In this document: positions 34,740-45,000 of the stretch, in pieces
Layout: the number at the start of each line of letters is the position of its first letter
Position numbering within the stretch: the stretch's first letter is position 1
Assembly: GCF_019443445.1 (NCBI RefSeq)
Contig: NZ_CP080378.1
Span: 4,154,001-4,218,000 of the forward strand
Direction: 5' to 3'
Source: Massilia sp. PAMC28688
GTDB lineage: Bacteria; Pseudomonadota; Gammaproteobacteria; Burkholderiales; Burkholderiaceae_D
DNA: 64,000 bases
Program-made: the position numbers and the translations under genes
The notes under the pieces: model-generated
What the model was told of the DNA's origin: nothing
The model's input: only the letters and a program-made list of their open reading frames with translations
Database searches by the model: none

Positions 34740-37700
34740 TGCGCACCTCCTGTTGCCGGCGCGGCAATGGAGGCGGTCACAGGCTCCGGTGCCGGTGCGG
34801 CGGCGATCACCGACTCAGGTAGACGCAGGCTCTTGAATACGACGGTGCCGGCTGGCCGCGGCGCGGGCGGCGCTGCTCTCCTGACGCCCAGGCTCTTGAG
34901 GTTGGCCACCACTGTGACGCCGGCGCTTTCCCAGGTCAGTTTGAATACGCCGCTATCGACACGCTCGCGCTTGGCGGTTTCGACCATTCGCATGAGTCCT
35001 TCCCGCCCTTCCACGTTGAGCAGTACCACGGTCCGTCCCTCCGGCGTAATAGCCGTGATGCGCGTACCAGGCTTCGGCGTTGGATTTGGCCATGTCATAG
35101 GAACTGGCGGCTGGGGCAGGCCTTTCCAGCGCACCGACTGGCCATCAATCTCGATCGTGAATTCTGTTGCATTGGCAGCGCCGATGGCCTGCAGTTCGAA
35201 CATCTTCACCTCACCGCCGCCCGTCGACGCCTCCACGTTGGCAACGCCGGTGGCGCTCAACGGCGCAATCCACATCGGGAAGCTGGCGACAACCGGTTCG
35301 GCCAGCCTGATACCCATGTCGGCCCAGGTTTTCGCAGCCAGCATGTCGCCACGGCGCACAACGAGCGGGCCGATGGTGGTGTCGAAGAACTTGGCGATCG
35401 TGCCGGTTGGACCGAACATCAGGCCGATTTCTTCGTTCGACGCTTCCGAGGTCGATGCGGCGTTGAACGGGAATTTAACTGCCAGCGTCTTGTTAAACGG
35501 CTGCACAACCTGGGCCTGCCATACCTTGTTGATTTCCGCTTCGGTCGGTTTGACGATCACGGCAAACGACTGCATGAGCGGGCGTACCAGGATTGGACGG
35601 ATCGCGGTCTTTTGCGAGTCGCTCATCCCGGTCAGCATCTGTTCATCGACGTATTTCAGCGCATCGGCCAGTTCCGAGCCGGTGCCGTCGAGCGTTTGCT
35701 GCATCAGCTGCTTGGCGCCCGGTCCGGGGTCGCCCTGGTTCTTGATGGTGTTAAAGCGGGTACGCAGCTTGGACAGGTGGTCCATGTAGGTGCGCATGAG
35801 CGAGTTGCCCTGCTCGGTCGCCACCACCAGGCGCGCCACGCCGGCAAATTCCTTGCCCACCGGCCCAAGCGGCAGGGCCGCGCTGGCGGCAGTGGCGCTG
35901 GAACTGGTTGGCATGTTGACGTTCACCTGGGACGGTTTGCGGCGCAGGATGACTTCCTTGAACCAGCCCATGACACCGCGCTTGGCTCGCTGCAGGCCGG
36001 CGTCCACCAGCGATGGATTGTCCCACGAGGTCTGCTCGTAGACAGTCGTAATGAGCTTGTTCAAGGGCGAAATCTGCGGATCACCCAGGCGGTTCATGGC
36101 CACGGCGGCGGCATCGAAGCCTTCGAGGTCGCGAATGGTCACGCCCTGCACGAACTTCTGCCACTCCTTGGCATAGTCGTTCTTGTACATTTCGACCAGC
36201 TGCTTCTGGATCTGTTCCGGGCTGCCTTCCAGCGTCAGGTCATTGCTGGATGCAGTCTTGAGCACCCAGTCGGCGCTTTGCAGTTCCTTGTTGGCCGCTT
36301 CCTTGATTGCCTCCTGCACGTAGTCGCTCCAGGCTTCGCGCGTGAAAGTGCCAGGAATGGCATAGCTACCCAGGATCAGCGACTTGTCCTGGTCGCCCAC
36401 GATGCTGGCGACGGTGATGGGCTTAAAGTTGACGGCGGCGCGGGCCTTGATGGCGGCGTACACGCGCTCGCGCGCCGGCATGCCTTTGACGACCTTGCGC
36501 AGGTTTTCACGGGTCTGGTCCACCAGTGCCAGTTTGCTGTCAAGCGTCGGCCAGGATGGATCGCTGACCTGGCGCAGATAGAAGTCGATGGTGCGTTCGG
36601 CAGCGCGGATCATTTGCTCGCGCGGCATCGCGCCGCGGTTGGCGTCGAGCCAGTTGCGCCAGTGTCGGGTGAGCTGGTCATTCAAATGGCCGCCCTCGAA
36701 CCTGGATTTGTCGCCCAACATGAGGTAGGTCTTGAGGGCGTTGTAAGCATCCTCAGAGTTAGTAGGCGAGGCATCCTTGAAATTGGTGTTGGCGACCGGC
36801 GCCGGCGTCACCGGCGTGGCATTGAGCACGCTCATTGCATCCTGCACGCCGCCACCGAGTCTGCTGCTCGGCTGCAGCTGGGCGGCATTGGCGTTGACGT
36901 CGGTGAGGAAGCCTTCAAGTGACTGCCCGACGGGATTGAGCATCACTTCCTTCACGCCATTGAAATACTCTTCGCGCAGCTTGCGCTCCAGCAGATTGCC
37001 CTGGTAAAGGCCAAGGCTCAGGCTCAAAGGCCGGTCTTCGCGATAGCGCGACAGCTGCTCGATACGGTCCTGCAGGATCTGCAGTGCCTCGAAGCGTGAT
37101 TGCAGGTCCAGGCGCTGGGCCTGCACCTTGACGGCCGAGTCGAGGTCGGCCTGCACATTGGCCACCAGCTGGCGGTTGTTCACGTACGACCAGCTCCAGC
37201 CGCCCAGGGTCAGGCCAACCAGTGCGGTCGCCGCAAAGAAGGCAGCGTAGCGCATGCGCGTCTTGGCGGGGCTGGCGTATTGGGCCACCAGGTCCTTGTC
37301 GGCAAAGATCACCTTGCGAAACAGGTTAAGCAGGAAGAAGCCGCTCTGGGCGTGGAATTCCTCGTGCTCGGGCGGGCGCAGCTTGATGTCGAAGCGGCGT
37401 GCCACGCGCTCGGACGAAGCCGATACCGATTCGCCTTCCTGCAGGGCGCTGGTGAAGTAAAAGCCGCGGAACACGGGCTTGAACTGGAATGGATTTTCCT
37501 CAAACAGGGTGGCGATAAAGGAGCGCAGGGGCGCCTTGATGGTCGAAAATTCAAGCGGGAAGGTGAATACGCCGGGCGGCATGCGCTCGCGCCACTGCAG
37601 TGCCATGTTGGCCTGGCTCATGTCCTTCAGGCCGTCGTACAGTTCATCGAAGCGGGCGTCGAACTGGTCCAGCACCTGCTGGCCAGTGGTGCTCTGGCTG

Positions 37701-38557
37701 TAGGGGAGGGTGGCGCCCCAGGCGCGATCACGCTCGCCGCGCTCGGTGTCCTGGAAAAATTCGTTAAAGCCGGTGATCAGGTCGGCCTTGGTAAAGACGA
37801 CGTAGACGGGGGCATGAACTTCGAGCTTTTCAGTCAGCTCCTGGACCCGCATGCGCAGATTTTTGGCCAGGTTGATGGCAAATTCCGGGCGGTTGCCGGT
37901 CAGTTCGGCCACGCTCACGGCGATGATGATGCCGTTGATCGGCGCCTTCTTGCGGTATTTTTTCAGCAGGCTCAGAAAGCCGAACCACTCGTTGCGGTCT
38001 TCGTCGACCACGGAGTAGCGCCCGGCCGTGTCGAGCAAAATGCCGTCTGTGGTAAAGAACCAGTCGCAGTTGCGGGTGCCGCCCACGCCTTGCACCACCT
38101 TGCTGTCGGCGAATGGAAACTGCAGGCCGGAGCTGGCAATGGCAGTACTCTTGCCGGCGGCCGGGTTGCCAATGACCATATACCAGGGCAGTTCGTAGAG
38201 CGCGGCGTCACCGGAGAGGTGTCCCAGCTTGGAGCCTTTGATGGTGGCGATGGCATCCAGCATGCGCTTCTTGATCACGTCCTGTTCCTGACGCTGGGCC
38301 GGGTCGACCTTGCTGATCTTGTTGGCCTGCTGATCGAGCATACCGCCCAGTGCCGATGCGTTCCTCAGGCGCGTGCGCCGCCGCCACAGCCATACCATTA
38401 CACCAAACGCCATGGCGATGGCCAGCACGCCCAGGGCATAGGCGAGCGGCAGCTCGAGCAGCGTGGCGCCGATCAGGAGGAGGGCGGCAAACGCAAGCCA
38501 GCCGATGACGAGCAGGCTTTTGCGACTTGTCAGAAATTCCCAGAAATTTTGCATCAT
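34736..38557 (-). CDS. tssM: T6SS inner-membrane protein TssM (IcmF)
   Basis: A 1273-residue IcmF-family protein. Two membrane segments lie at about 15-35 and 39-58, followed by a cytoplasmic NTPase-like domain with Walker A GNPAAGKST at 130-138. A third membrane segment is at about 435-455, followed by the large periplasmic part ending in the DUF1215-like region. It bridges TssL and the envelope. The Walker lysine (Lys136) is intact, so nucleotide binding is possible. Frame and length are complete. Confidence 0.95.
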   Translation of the reverse strand: MMQNFWEFLTSRKSLLVIGWLAFAALLLIGATLLELPLAYALGVLAIAMAFGVMVWLWRRRTRLRNASALGGMLDQQANKISKVDPAQRQEQDVIKKRMLDAIATIKGSKLGHLSGDAALYELPWYMVIGNPAAGKSTAIASSGLQFPFADSKVVQGVGGTRNCDWFFTTDGILLDTAGRYSVVDEDRNEWFGFLSLLKKYRKKAPINGIIIAVSVAELTGNRPEFAINLAKNLRMRVQELTEKLEVHAPVYVVFTKADLITGFNEFFQDTERGERDRAWGATLPYSQSTTGQQVLDQFDARFDELYDGLKDMSQANMALQWRERMPPGVFTFPLEFSTIKAPLRSFIATLFEENPFQFKPVFRGFYFTSALQEGESVSASSERVARRFDIKLRPPEHEEFHAQSGFFLLNLFRKVIFADKDLVAQYASPAKTRMRYAAFFAATALVGLTLGGWSWSYVNNRQLVANVQADLDSAVKVQAQRLDLQSRFEALQILQDRIEQLSRYREDRPLSLSLGLYQGNLLERKLREEYFNGVKEVMLNPVGQSLEGFLTDVNANAAQLQPSSRLGGGVQDAMSVLNATPVTPAPVANTNFKDASPTNSEDAYNALKTYLMLGDKSRFEGGHLNDQLTRHWRNWLDANRGAMPREQMIRAAERTIDFYLRQVSDPSWPTLDSKLALVDQTRENLRKVVKGMPARERVYAAIKARAAVNFKPITVASIVGDQDKSLILGSYAIPGTFTREAWSDYVQEAIKEAANKELQSADWVLKTASSNDLTLEGSPEQIQKQLVEMYKNDYAKEWQKFVQGVTIRDLEGFDAAAVAMNRLGDPQISPLNKLITTVYEQTSWDNPSLVDAGLQRAKRGVMGWFKEVILRRKPSQVNVNMPTSSSATAASAALPLGPVGKEFAGVARLVVATEQGNSLMRTYMDHLSKLRTRFNTIKNQGDPGPGAKQLMQQTLDGTGSELADALKYVDEQMLTGMSDSQKTAIRPILVRPLMQSFAVIVKPTEAEINKVWQAQVVQPFNKTLAVKFPFNAASTSEASNEEIGLMFGPTGTIAKFFDTTIGPLVVRRGDMLAAKTWADMGIRLAEPVVASFPMWIAPLSATGVANVEASTGGGEVKMFELQAIGAANATEFTIEIDGQSVRWKGLPQPPVPMTWPNPTPKPGTRITAITPEGRTVVLLNVEGREGLMRMVETAKRERVDSGVFKLTWESAGVTVVANLKSLGVRRAAPPAPRPAGTVVFKSLRLPESVIAAAPAPEPVTASIAAPATGGAQ

Positions 38558-38582
38558 TGTTGGTAACTCACTTGTGAAACAT

Positions 38583-39971
38583 TCAGGACAGGGCTGCTGC
38601 AGGCTGGATCAGGATGGCGCTGCGGCGGTACGGGTCATCGTTGCTAATACAAAGAACAGGTGCTGCGAGCTCGGTGGCATGGTGGTGACCCAGGGCCAGT
38701 GCCGTGACAAAGGAGACAGCGCCGGCGCTGCCGCAGCCGCTGCCAACGGCCAGCACTTCTGAGGCGGTGTCAAGATGCGGCAGGGTGGCCGAGGCCAGTT
38801 CCATCATTTCCATCACGCGCGAGGTGCGGTGATCGGTGTCTGTAACCAGCATGGCGACTTTGGCCGCCTCGGTGCCGGTGGCGGCAAGCAGCGTGGCAGA
38901 CATGGTGGCAAGGGCCTTGGCGTCGGCCTTTTTGGCTTCGTCGGCCGAGTTGTGGCGGCGCGTTTCCGGTTCTAGCTGCAGCAGCATGTGCGGCAGCTCG
39001 GGGAGGGTTACAGCCTGGGCATGGTCGATCAGCAGCAGGCCGGCGGCGCCTTCGCCGGGAATGCGGCCCTGGGGACGGGCGGCGGCAAACAGAATGTCGC
39101 TGCTGGCCCAGCGCTCGATGCAGGCCTCGCCTAGGTGCGATGCGCAGGTCATGACGATGGCCGCCAGCGGCACGCCACTGGTGTTGGCCTGGTGTGCCAC
39201 CCGGCCAAGGACCGCAGCGGGACTGGCGCCGCGCGCATCGGACGGCACCGTGGCCGCGAGCGACAGCTGCTTGTCGGGCCAGCCGGCGGTGATGATGACG
39301 TGGCGCAGCCACAGGCCGGCGGCGCTGCGCAGCTCCAGGCTCCATTCCGGCGGCAGCATGGGCTGCAGGTACAGCATGGGCGGCGCGCCTTCGGGCGGCA
39401 GCAGGTTGGCGCTCGCTTCGTCGGCCAGCTCGCCGGCAACGGCGGTGGCCAGGGTCAGGGCGCGCCATTGTTCGGCACTCACTTCCAGCTCCTGCACGCC
39501 GTTCTGTTCAAACCATTCGGTGATTTCGTCCTGGATCGCGGTATCGTCGGCGTCGGCGCAGCGCACCGTCATGACCGGGAAGCCCTGGTCATTGACCAGT
39601 TCGGCATCGAGCTCGGCGCGCGCCTTGCCTTCGATGAGCTTGCCAGACAGGTCGGCGGCGCTGGCGCCGTGCGGCGCGCGGATGGCGGCGGCCAGCAGGG
39701 CCAGGGGCGGCGCCTTGGGCGCGGGCGGCGCAGCCTGGGCATCGGCGGGGGCGCCTGTGGCGGCAGGAGCGGGCGCGGCGGCCATTTTCTGCAGCACCAC
39801 GCGGCCCACCCAGATCGAGGCCAGGATGCCAAGCGGGATCGCGACCAGGAAGACCAGCATGTCGCCCGGGGCGGGCATCCGGTTGGTTGCGCGCCAGTAC
39901 CAGATCGCGCCCATCCAGCTGAGGCCCAGGACCAGGACGATCAGCAGGCTGACTTTCATCCATGGGCGCAT
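38583..39971 (-). CDS. T6SS-linked membrane protein with thiolase-fold-like features
   Basis: A 462-residue protein with two N-terminal membrane segments (about 7-25 and 38-58), an Ala/Pro linker, and a soluble part that recalls the ketosynthase/thiolase fold. PGEGAAGLLLID matches the GEGAG segment of beta-ketoacyl synthases, and a later GSGCGSAGAV loop resembles the glycine-rich C-terminal loop. The Cys-His-His active site of working synthases is not evident, so it is probably a structural derivative. It sits between tagX-like and tssM genes and is likely part of the membrane complex. No established T6SS name was recognised. Confidence 0.6.
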   Translation of the reverse strand: MRPWMKVSLLIVLVLGLSWMGAIWYWRATNRMPAPGDMLVFLVAIPLGILASIWVGRVVLQKMAAAPAPAATGAPADAQAAPPAPKAPPLALLAAAIRAPHGASAADLSGKLIEGKARAELDAELVNDQGFPVMTVRCADADDTAIQDEITEWFEQNGVQELEVSAEQWRALTLATAVAGELADEASANLLPPEGAPPMLYLQPMLPPEWSLELRSAAGLWLRHVIITAGWPDKQLSLAATVPSDARGASPAAVLGRVAHQANTSGVPLAAIVMTCASHLGEACIERWASSDILFAAARPQGRIPGEGAAGLLLIDHAQAVTLPELPHMLLQLEPETRRHNSADEAKKADAKALATMSATLLAATGTEAAKVAMLVTDTDHRTSRVMEMMELASATLPHLDTASEVLAVGSGCGSAGAVSFVTALALGHHHATELAAPVLCISNDDPYRRSAILIQPAAALS

Positions 39972-40086
39972 CAGAACGGCACCATCAGTCGGCAGGCGGC
40001 GGTACGTGGCGCAGCGCCGGCACGGGCGGCACCGGGCTGGTGAGGGAAAACCTGTGGTCCTTGCATATATCCTGTTCGCTTCACTA

Positions 40087-40929
40087 TCAATTCCGCTTCA
40101 TCACGCCCTTGCGGCGCAGTTCGGTGTGTCCAAAATCCATCATTTTCCAGCGACCGCCCCAGGTCAGCCCGACCGATTCAGCCACTTCGCCATACAGTTC
40201 GTAGCCGCGCATGGCCCACGGATCTTTTTCCGTGATGACGATCTTGCCGTTGCGCAGGAAAGCGCAGTCGGCCGCCAGGCCATACTGGTGCCAGCTCTGG
40301 AACGCGGCCGCATTGGTCACGTTTGAACCCATGGCAGCAAGCTTGTTCTGGCGCTCGGGACTGCGGTAGCCTTCCAGGATCGCCATCTCGTAACCATGCC
40401 TTTCCTTCATGATCTTGAAGATCAGCAGGAGCCGCTGGGCAAATTCCGGGTCCAGGCGATCCCAGTCGCGACTGGCCGTCACCAGCATCGGCCTTACCTG
40501 TTCCACTTCCACCGTGGCAAACACGGCCGGTGGCAGGGGCGGCGGCGGCACCAGCTGCTCGCCTTCCAGCAACATTGCAACTTGCTGGTTGGTTTCCCTG
40601 ACCGGGGTGTCGAAACCGCCCAGCATTGTAGAGGAACCTGACGTTAAGGCAACTATTGGTGGTATCAAAATCAACAATATTCCAACTGTGAACAGGACGT
40701 AGTGGGCACGGACAAAGCTGATGAGGTTGCGCAATGAGCTGCGGCCCGATTGCTGTATCTTTACAACACCCTCTCCCTGTTGCCGCGCCAGATGGCCCAA
40801 GCGCTGCTGCATGCGCTGCCCCGCGCCGGCGAGCGCCTGCAAAACAAACTCGCGCCCCGCGGGGAACAAAATCATCCAGCTGACCAGGCAAGCGAGGAGG
40901 AAATACAGCGCTATTGCCACAAAGAACAC
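40087..40929 (-). CDS. tagX: M15-family peptidoglycan peptidase, TagX-like
   Basis: A 280-residue protein with membrane segments at about 3-22 and 77-97 and a periplasmic VanY/M15 domain. The zinc-site pattern is present: His214 and Asp221 in SWHQYGLAAD and His268 in DFGHTE, with a preceding GYRSPERQN. It should cut cell-wall peptides, making room for the T6SS channel, the role shown for TagX in Acinetobacter. It starts at GTG 40929, with AGAGG five bases before. It is first in the operon running through tssM to tssA. The symbol is given from context and fold. Confidence 0.78.
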   Translation of the reverse strand: MFFVAIALYFLLACLVSWMILFPAGREFVLQALAGAGQRMQQRLGHLARQQGEGVVKIQQSGRSSLRNLISFVRAHYVLFTVGILLILIPPIVALTSGSSTMLGGFDTPVRETNQQVAMLLEGEQLVPPPPLPPAVFATVEVEQVRPMLVTASRDWDRLDPEFAQRLLLIFKIMKERHGYEMAILEGYRSPERQNKLAAMGSNVTNAAAFQSWHQYGLAADCAFLRNGKIVITEKDPWAMRGYELYGEVAESVGLTWGGRWKMMDFGHTELRRKGVMKRN

Positions 40930-41114
40930 ATGGACCTCTTCAATTCAACTGTGCGATACTGCCAAAATTGCCTATTAGTATAACTTGAAGTTCTGATAAT
41001 CTAGCCCTTGTTTACGTGTTAATTCGTGGACAATGCAACATAGTTGGAATTATATCAACAACAGAACTGTCGCAAATAGCGTAAAGTTATGCAGAAATTA
41101 ACAAGGAGCGCATT

Positions 41115-42050
41115 TTGCAACATAGCGATGATCGTCCGCCGGCGTCGGGCCGGCCCAGTCTTCTGTCTGCGGAGCAGCAGGGAGAAGCAGAGCGCCAGCG
41201 CATCCTGTCCGGTCTCGATAACAAACCGTCGCTAACGACTGCAGGGGCGGACAAGGCCCGCAGCGGCGCGCTCAAGTGGGTGGCGGCCGGTGCTGCCGTG
41301 CTGGCCCTGACAGCCGGTGCGGGCGCCTGGCTGGTCAGCGAAGGGGAAAAGGAAATCGTGCTGGCGGGCACCGCGCCGCTGCCGGCCACACCGCCACCGG
41401 CCGCAGCGCTGGTGTCGGAGCCGGCCCCACTGACGCCGCCGGGCGAAGAGGTGTCGACCGCGGCCATCTTGCAGGATACGCCAGTGATGGCAGAGCCGGC
41501 ACCGGCCACGCCACCAGCGCTCGACAAGGATGGCGATGAGCTGCAGTCCATGCTCGAGCAGGGCTTGCCGGATGCACCCAAGGCCGCAGCGGGGACTCCG
41601 CTGGTGCTGGCCGATGCGCCACCGTATGCGGGCGAAAAGCGCGCCCCTGGGCCGGAGAAGGCAGTGCCTGCAGCCAAGGCGGCGAAGCCTGCCGCCGACA
41701 AGTCGAAGCCGCCAGCATCAAAGGCGGCTGTAAAGAAAACGGCAACGGCCAAGAATGACGCCAAAGCGCGCAGCAAGAACACTGCCGCGTCCGCCAAGAA
41801 GAAACCGGCGCCGGCCAAGCCGGCCCCGAAGATTGACAGCGATGAAGCCCTGCTGGCCGCACTGGTAGCTCATTCCAAGGCGACGCAGCCCAAGCGCGCC
41901 ACGGGAGTCGCGGCCAAGCTCAAGCAATGCAAGACATTGGGATCGGTTGCCGATGCGGAGCAGTGCCGCGCCAAGTTGTGTGCAGGCAGCGCCAGAAAAG
42001 AGGCGGAGTGCAAGTCTTCACGCGTGGCAAAAGCGGCGGGCGATTCCTGA
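41115..42050 (+). CDS. Hypothetical Ala/Pro/Lys-rich membrane protein before vgrG2
   Basis: A 311-residue protein starting at TTG 41115 with AAGGAG six bases before. One membrane segment (about 54-75) follows a charged cytoplasmic head, then a proline/alanine linker, a lysine-alanine-rich stretch (about 180-235) and a small cysteine-containing end (KQCKTLG, EQCRAKLC, EAECKS). The layout suggests an inner-membrane protein with a basic periplasmic tail that could touch the cell wall. No family was recognised. The first 120 bases of its gene recur as a relic at 55051-55170. It lies 32 bases upstream of vgrG2. Confidence 0.7.
   Translation: MQHSDDRPPASGRPSLLSAEQQGEAERQRILSGLDNKPSLTTAGADKARSGALKWVAAGAAVLALTAGAGAWLVSEGEKEIVLAGTAPLPATPPPAAALVSEPAPLTPPGEEVSTAAILQDTPVMAEPAPATPPALDKDGDELQSMLEQGLPDAPKAAAGTPLVLADAPPYAGEKRAPGPEKAVPAAKAAKPAADKSKPPASKAAVKKTATAKNDAKARSKNTAASAKKKPAPAKPAPKIDSDEALLAALVAHSKATQPKRATGVAAKLKQCKTLGSVADAEQCRAKLCAGSARKEAECKSSRVAKAAGDS
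41130..41250 (+). repeat. Direct repeat copy A (inside the 41115 gene)
   Basis: Sequence from GATCGTCCGCCGGCGTCGGG to the CTAACGACTGC region is repeated in the same orientation at 55051-55170 with scattered substitutions and small indels. This is the intact, in-gene copy. Confidence 0.85.
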
Positions 42051-42082
42051 ACCGGGTCAAATTTTAGTACGAAAGCAAGTCA

Positions 42083-45000
42083 ATGAATTCAGCGTTAGCC
42101 GACAAGATCTCGGCGGTACTAGCAGCATTTTCCAGCGTCAGTAGACTTTACGCACTGACAATTGGAGATGAGGACAGCGCGTCCGGCACCGAAGGCTTGA
42201 TGGTCGAAGCCTTTGCCGCCGATGACGCGCTACAAGACATTGGCGCGCGCGACGTGATTGCCGTGTCGACCAACGCCCATATTGATCTTGGCCCATTGCT
42301 CGGCCAGCCCGCTGCCTTGCGCGTAACCCTGGCCGATGGCAGCCGCACCACGTTTGCCGGCGAGATCAGCCAGGTGGCGATGCTGGGCAGCGAAGGCGGC
42401 CTGGCGCGCTACCGCGTACGGATTTCCCCTTGGCTGTGGCGCCTGAGCCAGGTGCGCAACAGCCGCGTATGGCAAGACAAGAGCGTCATTGACATCGTCG
42501 AATCGGTATTCGAAGCGTATGGCCCGGTGGCGAAGTGGCGCTGGAGCGAAGAAGCCGGTCCCTTCCTGGCCGAGGCCACGCGCAGCTACTGCTGCCAGTA
42601 CCGCGAAACTGACCTGGCATTCGTGCGCCGCCTGCTGACCGAGGAAGGCATTGGCTGGCGCTACGAGCAGACCGAGGACGGCCCAGGCGTGGTGCTGTTT
42701 GCGGACAGCACCCAGCAGGATGCTATCGCCGAAGATATCAGCAGCGAGGCCGATGGCGGTTTGCGCTTCCATAATGTGCGTGCCGGCGAACGCCAGGATA
42801 CGGTGCAGGCCTTGCATGCGCAGCGCGCCATCAGCGCATCCATGACCACCTTGCTCAGCTATGACTATAAGGCCAAGCAGGCTGTGGCGGCCAGCGCACC
42901 ATCGCGCCTTGCCAATGGTACGCGCCTGGCGTCGCTTGAATCGTTCGATGTCCCTGGCCAGTACGCTTTCGCCAGCGCATCGCAGGCGCAGCACTATGCC
43001 GACATGCAGATGCAGGGCAGGGAAGCGCGAGCCCAGCTATGGTCGGGTCGTTCCACGGTACGCAGCTTGCGCGCAGGCACCCGCGTCACCGTATTTGATG
43101 CGCCGCTCAAGCGGCTGGGCGACGCACCCGCTTTCACCATCTTGCGCGTTTGCAGCGTGGGCGTGAACAACCTGCCGGCACCGGCGCACCAGGCCTTGTC
43201 GGAACTGTTCGGCCCCATACCCGAACTGTTGCAGGACATCGTGCGCGACGCGCCGGACGATTTCGATTTGGCCATTTCCCAGGCGCGTTCCACCGGCTAC
43301 GCCAATTGCTTCGAGGCGTTAGCGGCCGACGTCGTCTGGCGGCCGCAGTTGCCGGACAGCGAGGGACGCAACCATCCGCGCGCCACCGCGCTTGGCTCGC
43401 AAAGCGCGATCGTGGTGGGCCCCGATGGTGCCGACACGGCCGACGGCGCAGACGAGCTCTATTGCGACTACCTGGGACGCGTGCGCATTCGCTACCACTG
43501 GCAGGACAGCGGCGACGCGACCTGCTGGGTGCGCGTGGCGCAGCGTTCGGCTGGCGGCGGCATGGGCAGCCAGTTCCTGCCGCGTATCGGTCAGGAAGTG
43601 TTGGTGCAGTTCCTGGAAAATGACATCGACCGGCCCGTGATTGTTGGTGCCCTGTACAACGGCCAGGGCGAGGGAGGTGTGGCCCCGACGCCGGGCGGCC
43701 AGGCTGCGGGCGAGGGCGACGCAGACTGCTTCGCGCCGGCACATAACAGCGCGCCTTCGGCGCAGGGCAACATTGCTGGCGGCAATAGTCCGCTGTGGCA
43801 TGGCGCTTCAAGCGATACCAAGGGACACCGCAATGGCGCGGCCCAGTGGGGTGTGCGCAGCAAGGAGTTTGGCGGCTCGGGCTACAACCAGCTGCTGTTC
43901 GACGACACCGATGCCCAGGGACGCATCCAGCTCAAAAGCAGCCATGCGGGCAGCGAGCTCAATCTCGGACACCTGATTCACACGGCCGACAACTACCGCG
44001 GCAGTTTCCGCGGCCTGGGTGCGGAGCTGCGGACCGATGCCTATGGTGCCGTTCGGGCGGGCCGTGGCCTCTTGATCAGTAGCTACAAGACCAGCCACAG
44101 CGCGACGCAGCGCGATCCTGCCGGTGACAACGCGCCGGCCATTGCCATGCTCAAGCAGGCGGCGACGATTGCAGAAACGTTCAGCAAAGCGGCCGAGACG
44201 CACAAGACCGTTGCGCTGGCCACGCACACGGGGGCGATTGGTGCCAGCGAAAGCGTGATTGATGAAAAGGGCGCGCCGGTCAAGGCCTTGATGACGGCCG
44301 TCTCCGGCATGGTGGGCAGCGATTCGCTGGATACGGCGCAGGCGGATGCGTTGGCCAAGGAAACGTCGCCGGCCGAGGGCAAGCTGCCGCACGCCACTGA
44401 CCCCATCATCGCCATTGCGGCCCAGGCGGGCCTGGGCATAAGCGCGGGGCAGAGCGTGCAGTTGGCCAACGGCGAAACGGTGGCACTTATGAGCGGCAAG
44501 GACATGCAGTTCAACACGGGCGGTCAGATGCGCGTGCACACCGGGCAAGCCATCGGCGTGCTGGGCGGAGCGATGAAGCCGGGGCTGGACAATGTCGGCC
44601 TGCAGATGATCGCTGCGAAGGACAACATCGACGTTCAGGCGCAGAGTGACACGCTGACCGTGCAAGCGCGCGACGAGATCAATGTCATGAGCGCCAATAG
44701 CCATATTGACTGGGCGGCGGCCAAGAGCATCAGCCTGTCGACGGCGGGCGGGGCGAACATCACGATTGAGGGTGGGAATATTACCGTGCAGTGCCCGGGC
44801 AATATCGTTATTCATGCCGGGAAGAAGGTGTTCAGCGGACCCGAAAGTCGGGAATATCCGATGCCGCAACTGCCCAAGTCCTCGACAAAGCCGGTCCCAC
44901 TCAAATTCGATCTGATGTTGACCGCGCTGCCTGGCCTGGATGCGATTCCTCTTGGTAACTACGACTGGCAAATCGTCAGGATGGGCGCCGCGAAGAAGGA

